A DNA stretch of 64,000 nucleotides from Chloroflexaceae bacterium (GCA_025057155.1 JANWYD010000001.1:271113-335112), one strand, 5' to 3'. Positions 45,808-53,849 are shown, counted from the stretch's first letter. Numbers and translations: made by a program. The notes: a model not told the origin generated them from the sequence alone.

Positions 45808-46064
45808 GTCTGTAAACAAGGTCTTTCCCTAAATCCTCTCCCCCTCCCCGACCCTCCCTCACCAGGGGAGGGTGTCCGGCTCATCCTCCAACGTGGGAGA
45901 CCGGGAGGGGGCGGAAAGGCCAGGAAACTTACTCGTCTGTAAATTAAGTCTTTCGCTACACCCTCACCCTCTCCCCAACCCTCCCCCAGTGGGGAGGGAG
46001 GCCAGCTCCTCCAATGGGGGAGGCCGGAAGGGGACGGAAATGCCAGGAAACTTGCTTTACAGAC
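45808..46064. repeat. Two adjacent MITE-like elements
   Basis: Left ends GTCTGTAAAC (45808) and GTCTGTAAATTAAG (45935) are direct copies. The right end GGAAACTTGCTTTACAGAC (46046-46064) is their inverse. The interiors repeat CCCTCACC/GGGGAGG words. The arrangement looks like one truncated element followed by one complete element (130 bp). They fill most of the 465-bp gap upstream of the kinase gene, which has no other feature except scattered GGTTGC words. Confidence 0.6.
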
Positions 46065-46234
46065 TACTACGCCCGCCCAGAATAAAATCGGATAAACCGG
46101 TTATCCGAATGGATCCACGTTGTGCACTGGCAAGCCCTGTTCCCCGACTGGCAAGGAACGAGGGTGTTTCTGAGAGGACGCAACCTTCCCAGACACTCCC
46201 ATTCGTGAGGGGCAACCCGGTTTCCCCCATGCCC

Positions 46235-47293
46235 CTACGACGACGGGCGCAGCGGTTCGGCGACGGGTCGAGGCGCCTGAACGAGGCCAAAATGGGCCTG
46301 CGCCGCCGCGGCGATCGCCGCGCAGAGTGTTGCAGCGCGCGCCGCCTGGTCAGCGGGCAGATGGCTCAGGGTGCTACAGGTGCTGACCAGGGAGCGGCTG
46401 GCGATGGCTTCTGCGGGCGTTCCGCTTGCCGTGGCCACCTGCGTGATGGCCCCAATGAAGCGTTGCGTCAGGAGGCCCTGCCACTGCTCGACCAGCTCGG
46501 GTATTTCCGCGGGCACGACGCCCCATCCCAGGGCCCCGCCACGCTCGAGGAACTGACCAATCGCCTTCGCCGCCTGCACCAGTTCGGCTTCGCGTCTGAC
46601 AGCATCAAAGAAAATCAGGTCGGCGGGAAGTTCAAGCAGGTCGGCCCAGCGCATATTTCCCGCAACGCATAGACCGCGCCAGCCGGGGAGTTCGGCCAGG
46701 GTGCGCGCCAGGAGATCGGCCCCTTCGTCCCAATCCAGCGGGCAGAATGGTGAGTACACGGCTTCAAGGAACGTTTCGTCAAGGCATAGCAGCGGCGCGG
46801 CGCCGGTCATGGCGATCTGCTCGTAGAGCCAGCGCGCCCGCAGGGCCACGTGCTGGCCCAGGGCCTCGCGCAGGGCCGGATCGTAGGCCAGAGGGCGCTC
46901 GTGCTCGTCCACGCTCAACAGCGACAGACTGATCGGCCCGGTTACCTCGACCTTCACGATGCGCGGGCGGGCAGGTTCGAGCGGTCGCACCTGTTCCAGC
47001 AAGGCGGCCTGGTACTCGGCAGGGGGTGCCCCGACGGAGCGTTCACCGCGCAGGTAGGCGAGCGCCAGGCGGTCGAGGCCTCGCTCGGCGCCCCTGAGTT
47101 GCACGACAGCTCGATAGGTTTCACCAACGAAGGTCAGACCGGGAAAGCCGGCCAGGGAAAGCGCGAAGGGGTTGGCGTGTGTTCCGCGCTGGCCCAGCGT
47201 AACGATGGCGGTCGTCCCGGCGGGGGAGGGACCGGCAGAGGGCAAACCGGCCCGAGGCGCCGGCAGACAGGCGGGAACAAAGGTTTGCGCCAT
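46235..47293 (-). CDS. MetE C-terminal-like / UROD-superfamily methyltransferase
   Basis: The start chosen is ATG 47293; the longer frame would overlap mtnA. The 352-residue protein has the TIM-barrel look of the cobalamin-independent methionine synthase catalytic half: TLGQRGTHANPF near the start, KVEVTGPISLSL, LLCLDETFLEAVYSP and GALGWGVVPAE. Of the MetE zinc ligands, a Cys in GLCVAGN and a late Cys in VSTCSTLSH are kept. The preceding His is not seen and the Glu position may be Asp. It follows mtnA by 61 bp and should share its SAM-I control, so a role in methionine formation is likely, with an unknown methyl donor. Confidence 0.65.
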   Translation of the reverse strand: MAQTFVPACLPAPRAGLPSAGPSPAGTTAIVTLGQRGTHANPFALSLAGFPGLTFVGETYRAVVQLRGAERGLDRLALAYLRGERSVGAPPAEYQAALLEQVRPLEPARPRIVKVEVTGPISLSLLSVDEHERPLAYDPALREALGQHVALRARWLYEQIAMTGAAPLLCLDETFLEAVYSPFCPLDWDEGADLLARTLAELPGWRGLCVAGNMRWADLLELPADLIFFDAVRREAELVQAAKAIGQFLERGGALGWGVVPAEIPELVEQWQGLLTQRFIGAITQVATASGTPAEAIASRSLVSTCSTLSHLPADQAARAATLCAAIAAAAQAHFGLVQAPRPVAEPLRPSS

Positions 47294-47354
47294 AGCTGCT
47301 CGATTGGTTGCGAAAACCGCGGGACGTAAGGCATACTCGGCCGCAGGCGCCCGG

Positions 47355-48407
47355 CTACCGCATCTCTCTAACAACGCGGCGCAGACCGTCGCCAAACGGC
47401 GGATGGACGACACCCCGTTCGGTGATGATTGCCGTAATCAACTCATTGGGTGTAACGTCAAAGGCGGGGTTGGCTGCCCGCACATTGGCCGGCGCGACCA
47501 GCCGGTCACCGCAGTGGGTGACCTCTGTTTCGGGACGTTCTTCGATCGGGATCTGATCGCCGTGGTCGAGTGAAAGATCGATGGTTGATGATGGCGCGGC
47601 GACGAAGAAGGGCAGGCCATGGGCGCGCGCAAGCACGGCGAGGCTATAGGTGCCGATCTTGTTAGCCGTATCGCCATTGGCCACGATGCGGTCGGCGCCG
47701 ACGATCACGCAATCCACGCGCCCGCAGCGCATCATGTAGCCGGCCATGTTGTCGGTGATCAGGGTCAGGGGGATACCCGCCTGCTGCAACTCCCAGGCCG
47801 TGAGGCGGGCGCCCTGAAGGAAGGGGCGCGTCTCGTCCACGAAGACGTGGATCGGGCGGCCCTGGGCAAAGGCGGTACGAATAGGGGCCAGGGCCGTGCC
47901 GTAGCCGGCGGTGGCCAGCCCCCCTGCGTTGCAGTGGGTGAGCACATGACCTCGCGCAGGGATCAGGGGCGCCCCGTGGTCGCCAATCGCGTGGCACATA
48001 GCCAGGTCCTCGGCCAGAATGGCATGGGCTTCGTCCAGCACCGCGGCGCGTATCGCCCCCGGCCCCTCGGGGGCGCTGGCCCGGGCTCGCTCGAGCACGC
48101 GGCGCGTGGCCCAGGCCAGGTTGACCGCGGTCGGTCGCTGCGCGTCCAGGGTGGCCTTCGCCGCCTCCAGTTCAGCGATGAGGTCGCTCACTGAAACTGC
48201 CTGACTGCACCGGGCCGCCAGGGCCATGCCGTAGGCAGCGGTGCACCCGATGGCCGGCGCGCCGCGCACCACCATCGCCTTGATCGCCCACGCCACCGTC
48301 GCCACATCCTCGCAGCGTACCGTTTCCTGCACGTGGGGAAGACGGCGCTGATCGATCAGGCAGACCGCCCCTTCCTCCCACCAGACTGTTCGCAGTTCTT
48401 CGGCCAT
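47355..48407 (-). CDS. mtnA: Methylthioribose-1-phosphate isomerase
   Basis: The start chosen is ATG 48407, 5' to a conventional MtnA N-terminus (LRTVWWEEGAVCLIDQRRLP); the longer frame runs back through the riboswitch. The 350-residue protein has RGAPAIGCTAAYG, THCNAGGLATAGYGTA with the catalytic Cys, and the GADRIVANGDTANKIGTY segment with the catalytic Asp. It isomerises 5-methylthioribose 1-phosphate to the ribulose form in methionine salvage. No mtnK, mtnB or mtnP gene is seen nearby. Transcription is under the SAM-I riboswitch and terminator that occupy the 5' leader. Confidence 0.96.
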   Translation of the reverse strand: MAEELRTVWWEEGAVCLIDQRRLPHVQETVRCEDVATVAWAIKAMVVRGAPAIGCTAAYGMALAARCSQAVSVSDLIAELEAAKATLDAQRPTAVNLAWATRRVLERARASAPEGPGAIRAAVLDEAHAILAEDLAMCHAIGDHGAPLIPARGHVLTHCNAGGLATAGYGTALAPIRTAFAQGRPIHVFVDETRPFLQGARLTAWELQQAGIPLTLITDNMAGYMMRCGRVDCVIVGADRIVANGDTANKIGTYSLAVLARAHGLPFFVAAPSSTIDLSLDHGDQIPIEERPETEVTHCGDRLVAPANVRAANPAFDVTPNELITAIITERGVVHPPFGDGLRRVVREMR

Positions 48408-48412
48408 ATTGT

Positions 48413-48440
48413 AAGAAAAGCCTCTCGCGCGGCGAGAGGC
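48413..48440 (-). terminator. Intrinsic terminator of the SAM-I expression platform
   Basis: On the minus strand GCCTCTCGC, a CGC loop and GCGAGAGGC form a perfect 9-bp stem, followed by TTTTCTT. It ends 6 nt before the mtnA start codon. Its left arm (CCTCTC) can also pair with GAGAGG at the 3' end of the aptamer's P1 helix, giving an antiterminator when SAM is absent. Confidence 0.9.
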
Positions 48441-48451
48441 TGGATGCGTTC

Positions 48452-48588
48452 CTCTCATCTTTCGGCGAACGCGCGCGCCCCGCCGCTGGAATTGGCACCG
48501 TTCCGCATTGCGGCCGTGGCTATCGCCGTGCCGCTGCAGAGGTTGCCGGGCTTCATCGGGCCAGTCCCTCAGCCCCTCTGGATGAGCG
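48452..48588 (-). promoter_or_regulatory. SAM-I riboswitch (S-box) aptamer
   Basis: The minus-strand RNA has all S-box hallmarks in order: P1 5' strand CTCATC (48586-48581), GAGGGACTGGCCC, the invariant GATGAAGCCCGGCAACC, then GGTGCCAATTCC, then GAAAGATGAGAG. The final GATGAG (48459-48454) closes P1. The element binds S-adenosylmethionine. With a terminator directly downstream and mtnA as the first gene, it should act as a transcriptional off-switch. The match covers every conserved core segment, so the call is very secure even without a covariance search. Confidence 0.97.
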
Positions 48589-48633
48589 CTATGGAGTTCG
48601 ATGGGCCGGTTGAACCCCTCCGAACGATGCGCG

Positions 48634-48662
48634 ATTATAACATGCCCGTCTGTCTGTGACAA
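48634..48662 (-). promoter_or_regulatory. Promoter of the SAM-I/mtnA operon
   Basis: TTGTCA (48662-48657), a 17-bp spacer and TATAAT (48639-48634), preceded by TGT, form the best promoter in the window on the minus strand. Transcription would start near 48627, about 40 nt before the aptamer. Confidence 0.85.
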
Positions 48663-48741
48663 TACCAGGAGGGTGCGGGCAAGGTAACGGTCTTGTTATA
48701 TTGAGCGCAGACAACTGTCGTGGCTCCGCTGTTCCCGGCTA

Positions 48742-48882
48742 TGTGGAGGTGTGGAGGTGAAATTTCAGAGGTTTCGCCCTCCCCGACCCTCCCGTTCACC
48801 TGCTCCACACCTCCACACCTCCACACCTCCACACCTCCACACCTCCACACCTCCACACCTCCACACCTCCACACCTCCACAC
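48742..48882. repeat. 8-bp tandem array CTCCACAC x10 with an inverted partner
   Basis: Ten exact CTCCACAC units occupy 48803-48882, followed by two decayed ones (TTCTACAC, CCCTACAG). An inverted short copy, TGTGGAGGTGTGGAGGTG, lies at 48742-48759. It sits between the mtnA promoter and the 3' end of truB. Such an array is prone to slippage and should vary in length between strains. Confidence 0.85.
48803..48882. repeat. Exact ten-copy core of the 8-bp array
   Basis: Ten consecutive identical CTCCACAC units, the only perfect tandem microsatellite-like array of this size in the window. It is useful as a strain-typing locus and marks where the dispersed 8-bp family has expanded. Confidence 0.9.
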
Positions 48883-48962
48883 TTCTACACCCCTACAGAC
48901 CGGTTACGTGGAGCTGTACAGGGGGCGGCCATGAAGCCGGAACGCCGATTGTGAACCATGCC

Positions 48963-49838
48963 TCAGGGGAAGAACACCTTCTCCGGGCGCCAGTGGTCGC
49001 CGCTGCGGCGCAGAACGGCCAGCAGCGCGCCGTCGGGCCCGTGGGCGCGCGCCCATTCTCCGTCGAGGGCCGGCAGGTCCACAGGTAGGCCATTTGCCAC
49101 GCGACGGGCCTGCCCGGCGTCGAGGGTGACGGCGGGCCAGCCGGCGACAGCGGTTTCGGGGGGGAGCAGGGCCGCGACAAGGTTTGCCGGATCGGCGCTG
49201 AGGATGTCGAGGGCGAGGGCCGTATCGAGGTGGAACGGGCCAACGAAGGTGCGCCGGAGCGCCGCCAGGTGTGCGCCGCAGCCCAGGGCCGCTCCAATGT
49301 CGCGCGCCAGGCTGCGGATGTAGGCCCCCTTGCCGCACTCCACCACGATACGCAGCGTGTCGGGACCGGCGCGCTCCCAGTCGAAGCGATAGATGACCAC
49401 GGGACGTGGCGGCAACTCGGGGGCCGCGCCGGCGCGCGCCAGGTCGTAGAGCCGGCGACCCTGGTAGTGCAGGGCGGCGTAGGCTGGCGGTATCTGGAGG
49501 ATGTCGCCTCGCAGCGACGCAATGGCCGCCTCGATCGCCGCGTCATCGAGGGGGGGCACAGGGCGGGTCGCCAGGACCTCGCCCGCGGCGTCGTCGGTTG
49601 TCGTGGTCACCCCCAGGCGTACCAGACCCACGTAGCCCTTGCGCGCGTCGGTCAGGTACTCGATCAGGCGTGTGGCGTGGCCCAGTGCTACGGGCAACAC
49701 CCCGGTCGCCATGGGGTCGAGCGTGCCGGCGTGCCCGACGCGGGCAGAGTGGCCCGCGATGCGCCGGACGCGCGCCACGACGTCGTGGGAGGTCAGGCCG
49801 GCGGGTTTGTTAATGTTGAGAAAGCCGTGGAGGGTCAT
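48963..49838 (-). CDS. truB: tRNA pseudouridine(55) synthase TruB
   Basis: The 291-residue protein has GFLNINKPAGLTSHDVV, the catalytic Asp motif VGHAGTLDPMATGVLP, RKGYVGLVRLGVTTTTDDAAG, PPAYAALHYQGRRLY and GAYIRSLARDIG, all TruB marks. It isomerises U55 in the T-arm of tRNAs. In most bacteria truB follows rbfA and nrnA; here it is cut off from nrnA by about 2.2 kb of plus-strand accessory DNA. The start has only a weak AGG upstream, as expected if it was once translated as part of the operon. Confidence 0.97.
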   Translation of the reverse strand: MTLHGFLNINKPAGLTSHDVVARVRRIAGHSARVGHAGTLDPMATGVLPVALGHATRLIEYLTDARKGYVGLVRLGVTTTTDDAAGEVLATRPVPPLDDAAIEAAIASLRGDILQIPPAYAALHYQGRRLYDLARAGAAPELPPRPVVIYRFDWERAGPDTLRIVVECGKGAYIRSLARDIGAALGCGAHLAALRRTFVGPFHLDTALALDILSADPANLVAALLPPETAVAGWPAVTLDAGQARRVANGLPVDLPALDGEWARAHGPDGALLAVLRRSGDHWRPEKVFFP

Positions 49839-50095
49839 AGCCTGGAACGCGCCCGAGCAGGGAGGGTATAGCCTGATTTTGCCATTGATCCATGTGGGGC
49901 AAACCGGCTTTTCCTATGCTAACGAGGCCCTTATGGATTTTACCATCAAAATATAGTGCTTTGAAAACCGTCATGTCTCTTGCCTGGAAGTCTTCTGATC
50001 CGCTAGAATCAGCACATATTTCCTCTGCGGTCCTCTACCGGCTACCGCCGTGGCTGTTCGGCGCGGCAGCAATCTTCACACCAGGACCAAGCGCG

Positions 50096-50590
50096 ATGAG
50101 CGACGATCTGCTCGCCCGTCTACAGGCCCTCCTGCCCGAAGAGCGGGCCAGTCTGCTGGCCCGGCTCGACGACGGCGCGCCGGGGCTGCCCGGCCAGGGC
50201 GCTTCCGCCCCGAACGGCCGGGTCACCGGCGAAGTTGCCGGGCGCCCCGATGGTGCGCTGGATGAGCTCCTCGCCCGCCTTACGGCTCTCCCCGCCCACG
50301 AGCGGGCCAGCCTGCGCTCCCGGCTCGCCAACGACGCCTCCGGGCCGCCTGGTGAACCCGCTGCCGATCCCGATGCTCGAAGCGTTACCATCGCCACGGG
50401 TGATATTGTCGGGCGCGATGTCAAAAAGATCCAGGTCTCGGCGCCGCCCGGCGACGCCGCCGGCCCGGACGCGCAGACCGGCGGCGTCGCCATTGGCGAC
50501 GTGGCCGGGCGCGATGTGAAGAGGATCGAGGTCAAGGCGCCAGTGCGGGGCCCGGTCATACTCGAACCCAAAGGGCCGGTTCATGTTTAA
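50096..50590 (+). CDS. Small protein with repeated helical and GD(I/V)-(V/A)GRDVK motifs, unknown function
   Basis: The start chosen is ATG 50096, with AGGA about 11 nt upstream. The frame reaches back to 49892 but the extra residues are not convincing. The 164-residue product has two similar helical segments (LLARLQALLPEERASLLARL and LLARLTALPAHERASLRSRL). Two copies of a short strand motif follow (TGDIVGRDVKKIQV and IGDVAGRDVKRIEV). Such GDxxGRD strands occur in linker regions of Chloroflexota and cyanobacterial conflict-type (STAND, TIR, caspase) proteins; that link is from memory of family appearance, not a search. Its stop codon (TAA 50588) is followed in the same frame by more open sequence, so it may be the 5' part of the broken gene that follows. 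Confidence 0.5.
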   Translation: MSDDLLARLQALLPEERASLLARLDDGAPGLPGQGASAPNGRVTGEVAGRPDGALDELLARLTALPAHERASLRSRLANDASGPPGEPAADPDARSVTIATGDIVGRDVKKIQVSAPPGDAAGPDAQTGGVAIGDVAGRDVKRIEVKAPVRGPVILEPKGPVHV

Positions 50591-50626
50591 ACCTTCGACG
50601 ACCATCGCCAGCGGGTCGCGGCCTAC

Positions 50627-52040
50627 GTGGCGCTTCTGAGACAGCTCGCCGCCGGCGCCCTGCCTCCGGCCTCGCTGCTCTTCCCGTCGCCTGTGGATGA
50701 GGCGCGCTTCAGGCGCGCGCGACTGCCGATGGCTCAGTCGCTGCTCCAGTACTGGCTCCCGGCGCCGCCGGAGGAAGAGGCGTATGCCGAGGCGCTGCGG
50801 CGGACAGCGGTCGCCTGCCTGCTGCTCCCGCTGGTTACCCTGCTGGACAACCGGCTGCCATTCGACCCGCGCCAAGGGCTGGTCGTGCCGCCGTTGCCCG
50901 GGCTATCGGACCTGATAGCGGCGACGCGCCGCATCTGCGCCACGGCGCCGTTCGCTATGGGAGAGGAGCAGACGCAACGCAGGATGCAGGCGATCAAAGC
51001 GCTGGAGAAGGCGCTGGCCGACCCGCGCTACGGCGAGGAATGCTGCCGGCTCCTCGCCGATCTGGCCGAAACCCCGGCTGGCAAGCACACCCTTGCAGAG
51101 GCGCTGATCGCCTACGAGCGCCGGCGCCCGAATCAGCCGCTTCCGCCAGCCATCCACGTGATCGCCGCGGGCGCGCCTGGCGGCGCGGCGGGCAGCGGCC
51201 TGGCGCTGCTGGTCTACGATTATCTGCGCCGGGGCGTGGAGAGCGAATCGGCCCCTCCCGGCGCAGCATCCGAGCGCCCCCGCCCGGCGGCCTTTGATCG
51301 CGCCATGATCCCCTGCGATCCCGGGGCGTGGAGGGCCGAACTGCGCCGGCGCAACGAACACTTCGGAGCGCCGCAGGGCTATTCTGCTACCTGCCCAGCG
51401 GGACCTACCGCATTGGCGGGTGGGAGCAGGGGCAGCCAGCGACGAGGTTCAGGCTCATCGCCTTCTGGATCGCCTGCGCGCCCATCACCAATGCCCAGTA
51501 CCGGGCCTCTGTCGAGGCCGGCGGCTACCGCCAGCGCCGGTGGTGGACGCCGAATGGCTGGAAGTGGAAGCAAGAATGGAAGCGCGAGCAACCCTCGTAG
51601 TCGGACTACTCCCGGTACAATGCCCCCGACCAGCCGGCGCTTGTGAACTGGTACGAGGCAAGCGCTTTCTGCGCCTGGCTCACGGCGCAGTCCACGATGC
51701 GCTGCCGGCGGGCCATGCGCTGCGCCTGCCCACTGCGGCCGAGTGGGAGGTCGCCGCGGCCTGGGACGGAGGGGGTGGGTACCGTGTCTACCCCTGGGGC
51801 GACGCCCCGCCAACCCCGGAGCGGGCCATCTTCGGGGACAGCAGGCGGGAGCGCCCGACGCCGGTGGGCGGTTGCCCGGCGGGCGCGGCGGCCTGCGGGG
51901 CGCTGGATATGGCCGGTAACGTCCGGAGGGCCGCCGGGCGGGGGGCCGGCCGCGCCCGTCGCATCCGCCGCCGCCCGGAACGGCGCATCCGCCCCGGCGG
52001 GGCTGGCGGGGCGTTGCCCGGGATGTTGCGTCTCTTCTAG
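50627..52040 (+). pseudogene. Broken gene ending in an FGE-sulfatase (formylglycine-generating-enzyme-like) domain
   Basis: An open frame from 50627 encodes a helical region (PRYGEECCRLLADLAE, then RRPNQPLPPAIHVI). It then loses a base near 51381, after which the next frame reads CYLPSGTYRIGGWEQ, FWIACAPITNAQYRA and WTPNGWKWKQEWKREQPS. A TAG at 51598-51600 replaces an expected Tyr codon, and the same frame resumes with RYNAPDQPALVNWYEASAFCAWL. A second base is missing near 51690; the third frame continues LRLPTAAEWEVAAAWDGGGG and YPWGDAPPTPERAIF up to ALDMAGNV. The expected WEWTAS...GG(S/G)W end is destroyed. At least four lesions make this a clear pseudogene. It overlaps the nrnA 3' end by 4 bp. 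Confidence 0.88.
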
Positions 52041-53026
52041 CCCAGACTCGCCCGCAGCAAGGGCAGCACGGTGGCCCGGGCCTCCTCCAGGCCCATGTGG
52101 AGCGTGGCCCCGGCGGCCTGGGCGTGGCCCCCACCTCCCAGGCGCTGGGCGATCGCCGAGACATCAATGTCGGGCGTGGAGCGCAGGCTGAGTTTGACTG
52201 TGGCGGCGTCGCGCTCCTTGAACAGGGCGCAGACCCGCACGCCGTCAATGCGCTGCATACGCATAATCGTATCATCAGTCGCCTCGTCGCCAGCCCCGGT
52301 GGCGGCCAGGTGTGCCAGGGTCACACTGGCCCAGGCCAGCGGCCCTTCGCGGCGCATGTCGCTGAGGACCAGGGCGGTCAGGCGCATGGTGCTCTCAGGG
52401 ATGCTGAAGTAGACCGCGGTGATCACCGCGCGCAGGTCGGCGCCGCTGGCGAGGATGTCGGCGGCGGTACGCAGGGTCTGCGGCGAGGTGCTGCTGGTCT
52501 GAAAGCTCTGGGTGTCGGTGGTGAGGCCGAGGTAGAGGCAGGTGGCGGCTTCGGGGCCGACCGGCAGCGCCATAGCCCGCAGGAGGCGGAAGAGCAGATC
52601 GGCGGTGGAGGCCGCCCGCGGGTCAATCAGGTTCAGCGAGCCGCCGCCATTGTTGGTCACATGGTGGTCAGTGATCAGCAGCGGCCGTGTAAGCAACTCG
52701 GCCAGGTAGGCGTCGGCAATCGGGCCGACGCGCTGCGGAGCGGCGGTGTCGAGCATCCAGGTTAGATCGGCGGCGGGCAGCGCATCGCCGGGACGGAAGA
52801 CCTGGAGCCACTCGACGCCGGGGAGGCGCAGGCAGTAGGAGGGCGCAGGCGAGGAGAGCAGGCAGAACGGTTCCTTGCCGATGGCGCGCAGGGCGTGAGC
52901 TGCGCCGAGCATGGACCCGACCGCGTCGCCGTCGGGGTTGACGTGGGTCAGCAGCAGGATGCGCCGGGCCGGGGCGATCTGCGCCTGGAACAGCGGCGCG
53001 GCAACTTCAGGGTCGGTGTAGATCAT
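52037..53026 (-). CDS. nrnA: Bifunctional oligoribonuclease / PAP phosphatase NrnA (DHH family)
   Basis: The 329-residue protein has THVNPDGDAVGSMLG, the DHH motif ITDHHVTNNG, and the C-terminal DHHA1 glycine motif GGGGHAQAAGATL. It degrades nano-RNAs and may dephosphorylate 3'-phosphoadenosine 5'-phosphate. This is the usual neighbour of rbfA and truB in Gram-positive and Chloroflexota operons. Its 3' end now abuts the accessory insertion instead of truB. Confidence 0.93.
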   Translation of the reverse strand: MIYTDPEVAAPLFQAQIAPARRILLLTHVNPDGDAVGSMLGAAHALRAIGKEPFCLLSSPAPSYCLRLPGVEWLQVFRPGDALPAADLTWMLDTAAPQRVGPIADAYLAELLTRPLLITDHHVTNNGGGSLNLIDPRAASTADLLFRLLRAMALPVGPEAATCLYLGLTTDTQSFQTSSTSPQTLRTAADILASGADLRAVITAVYFSIPESTMRLTALVLSDMRREGPLAWASVTLAHLAATGAGDEATDDTIMRMQRIDGVRVCALFKERDAATVKLSLRSTPDIDVSAIAQRLGGGGHAQAAGATLHMGLEEARATVLPLLRASLG

Positions 53027-53126
53027 GGGATTCTAGAAAATCTGTCTCCAGGGCGCACATGGGAGAGGTCCTGGGAGGGCGAAGCCCTTCCAGAACCTCC
53101 CGTTCGCGAGCTTGCCTGACGCTCCG

Positions 53127-53732
53127 CTACCCGTCTTTTATCAGCCGATATACCGTATGCCCGGAGCGTTTCTTGATCTCCTTGAGCTTAAGATTGTGCC
53201 GCGGCCCCAGGCGCGGGATCAGGTGGTTTAGCCCGCTGACCACCACGAACCAGTACTCGCCGCCGGGCCGCAGGTGTTCCAGAGGGGTGAGCACAAACTC
53301 CTGCTCGATCGCCAGGTCGCCGATCTTGGCAGGAACATTCGAGGCGATCAGATCATACGGCCCCGGAGGAACCATCTCCATTCCCACGCTGCCGACTACG
53401 GTGGCGTTGGCGACTCCGTTGAGCACGAGATTGTGCCGGGCGTAGCGCACGGCGAGCAGATCCTTGTCGGCCAGCACCACCGTGGCTTCGGGGTAGCGGC
53501 GCGCCAGGGCGATGCCGATCACTCCGATGCCGCAACCGAGGTCGAGGATGCGGGTGGGCGGCTCAGACGGCTCGATGGTCCGCAAAAGCAAATCGGTACC
53601 CTCGTCAACCTGAAACGACGAGAACAACGTATGTCCAACGTCGAAGACAAACTGCTGACCGCGTAGCGTATAAGGGATGCGCTTTTTATAGTAGGCGTCC
53701 GGTCCGTCCATAGGGTTGAGCAGGGACGGCAT
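53127..53732 (-). CDS. Class I SAM-dependent methyltransferase, RsmC-like
   Basis: The start chosen is ATG 53732. The 201-residue protein has YYKKRIPYTLRGQQFVFDVGHTLFSSFQVDEGTDLLLRTI, the MTS-type opening. The SAM site ILDLGCGIGVIGIALARRYPE and the acidic loop LADKDLLAVRYARHN follow. RsmC-type rRNA G-methylases have an NPPF/Y catalytic motif; here the position reads SNVPAK, so the target base or even the reaction may differ. It sits between rbfA and nrnA, so a translation-related RNA target is likely. Confidence 0.85.
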   Translation of the reverse strand: MPSLLNPMDGPDAYYKKRIPYTLRGQQFVFDVGHTLFSSFQVDEGTDLLLRTIEPSEPPTRILDLGCGIGVIGIALARRYPEATVVLADKDLLAVRYARHNLVLNGVANATVVGSVGMEMVPPGPYDLIASNVPAKIGDLAIEQEFVLTPLEHLRPGGEYWFVVVSGLNHLIPRLGPRHNLKLKEIKKRSGHTVYRLIKDG

Positions 53733-53849
53733 GGAGGATTGTTCTCTCCCCAACCCTCTCCTGCTGGGGAAAGAAGTTAGACGTCTCCCCCGCCGGGGTA
53801 GGTTAGGAGGGGGGCGAAATTGCTGAAAACGCATGCAACGACGCGCGGC

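Noticed and set aside
48805-48890. CRISPR-like array
   Set aside because: The repeat is a contiguous 8-bp microsatellite without spacers and no cas genes are present.
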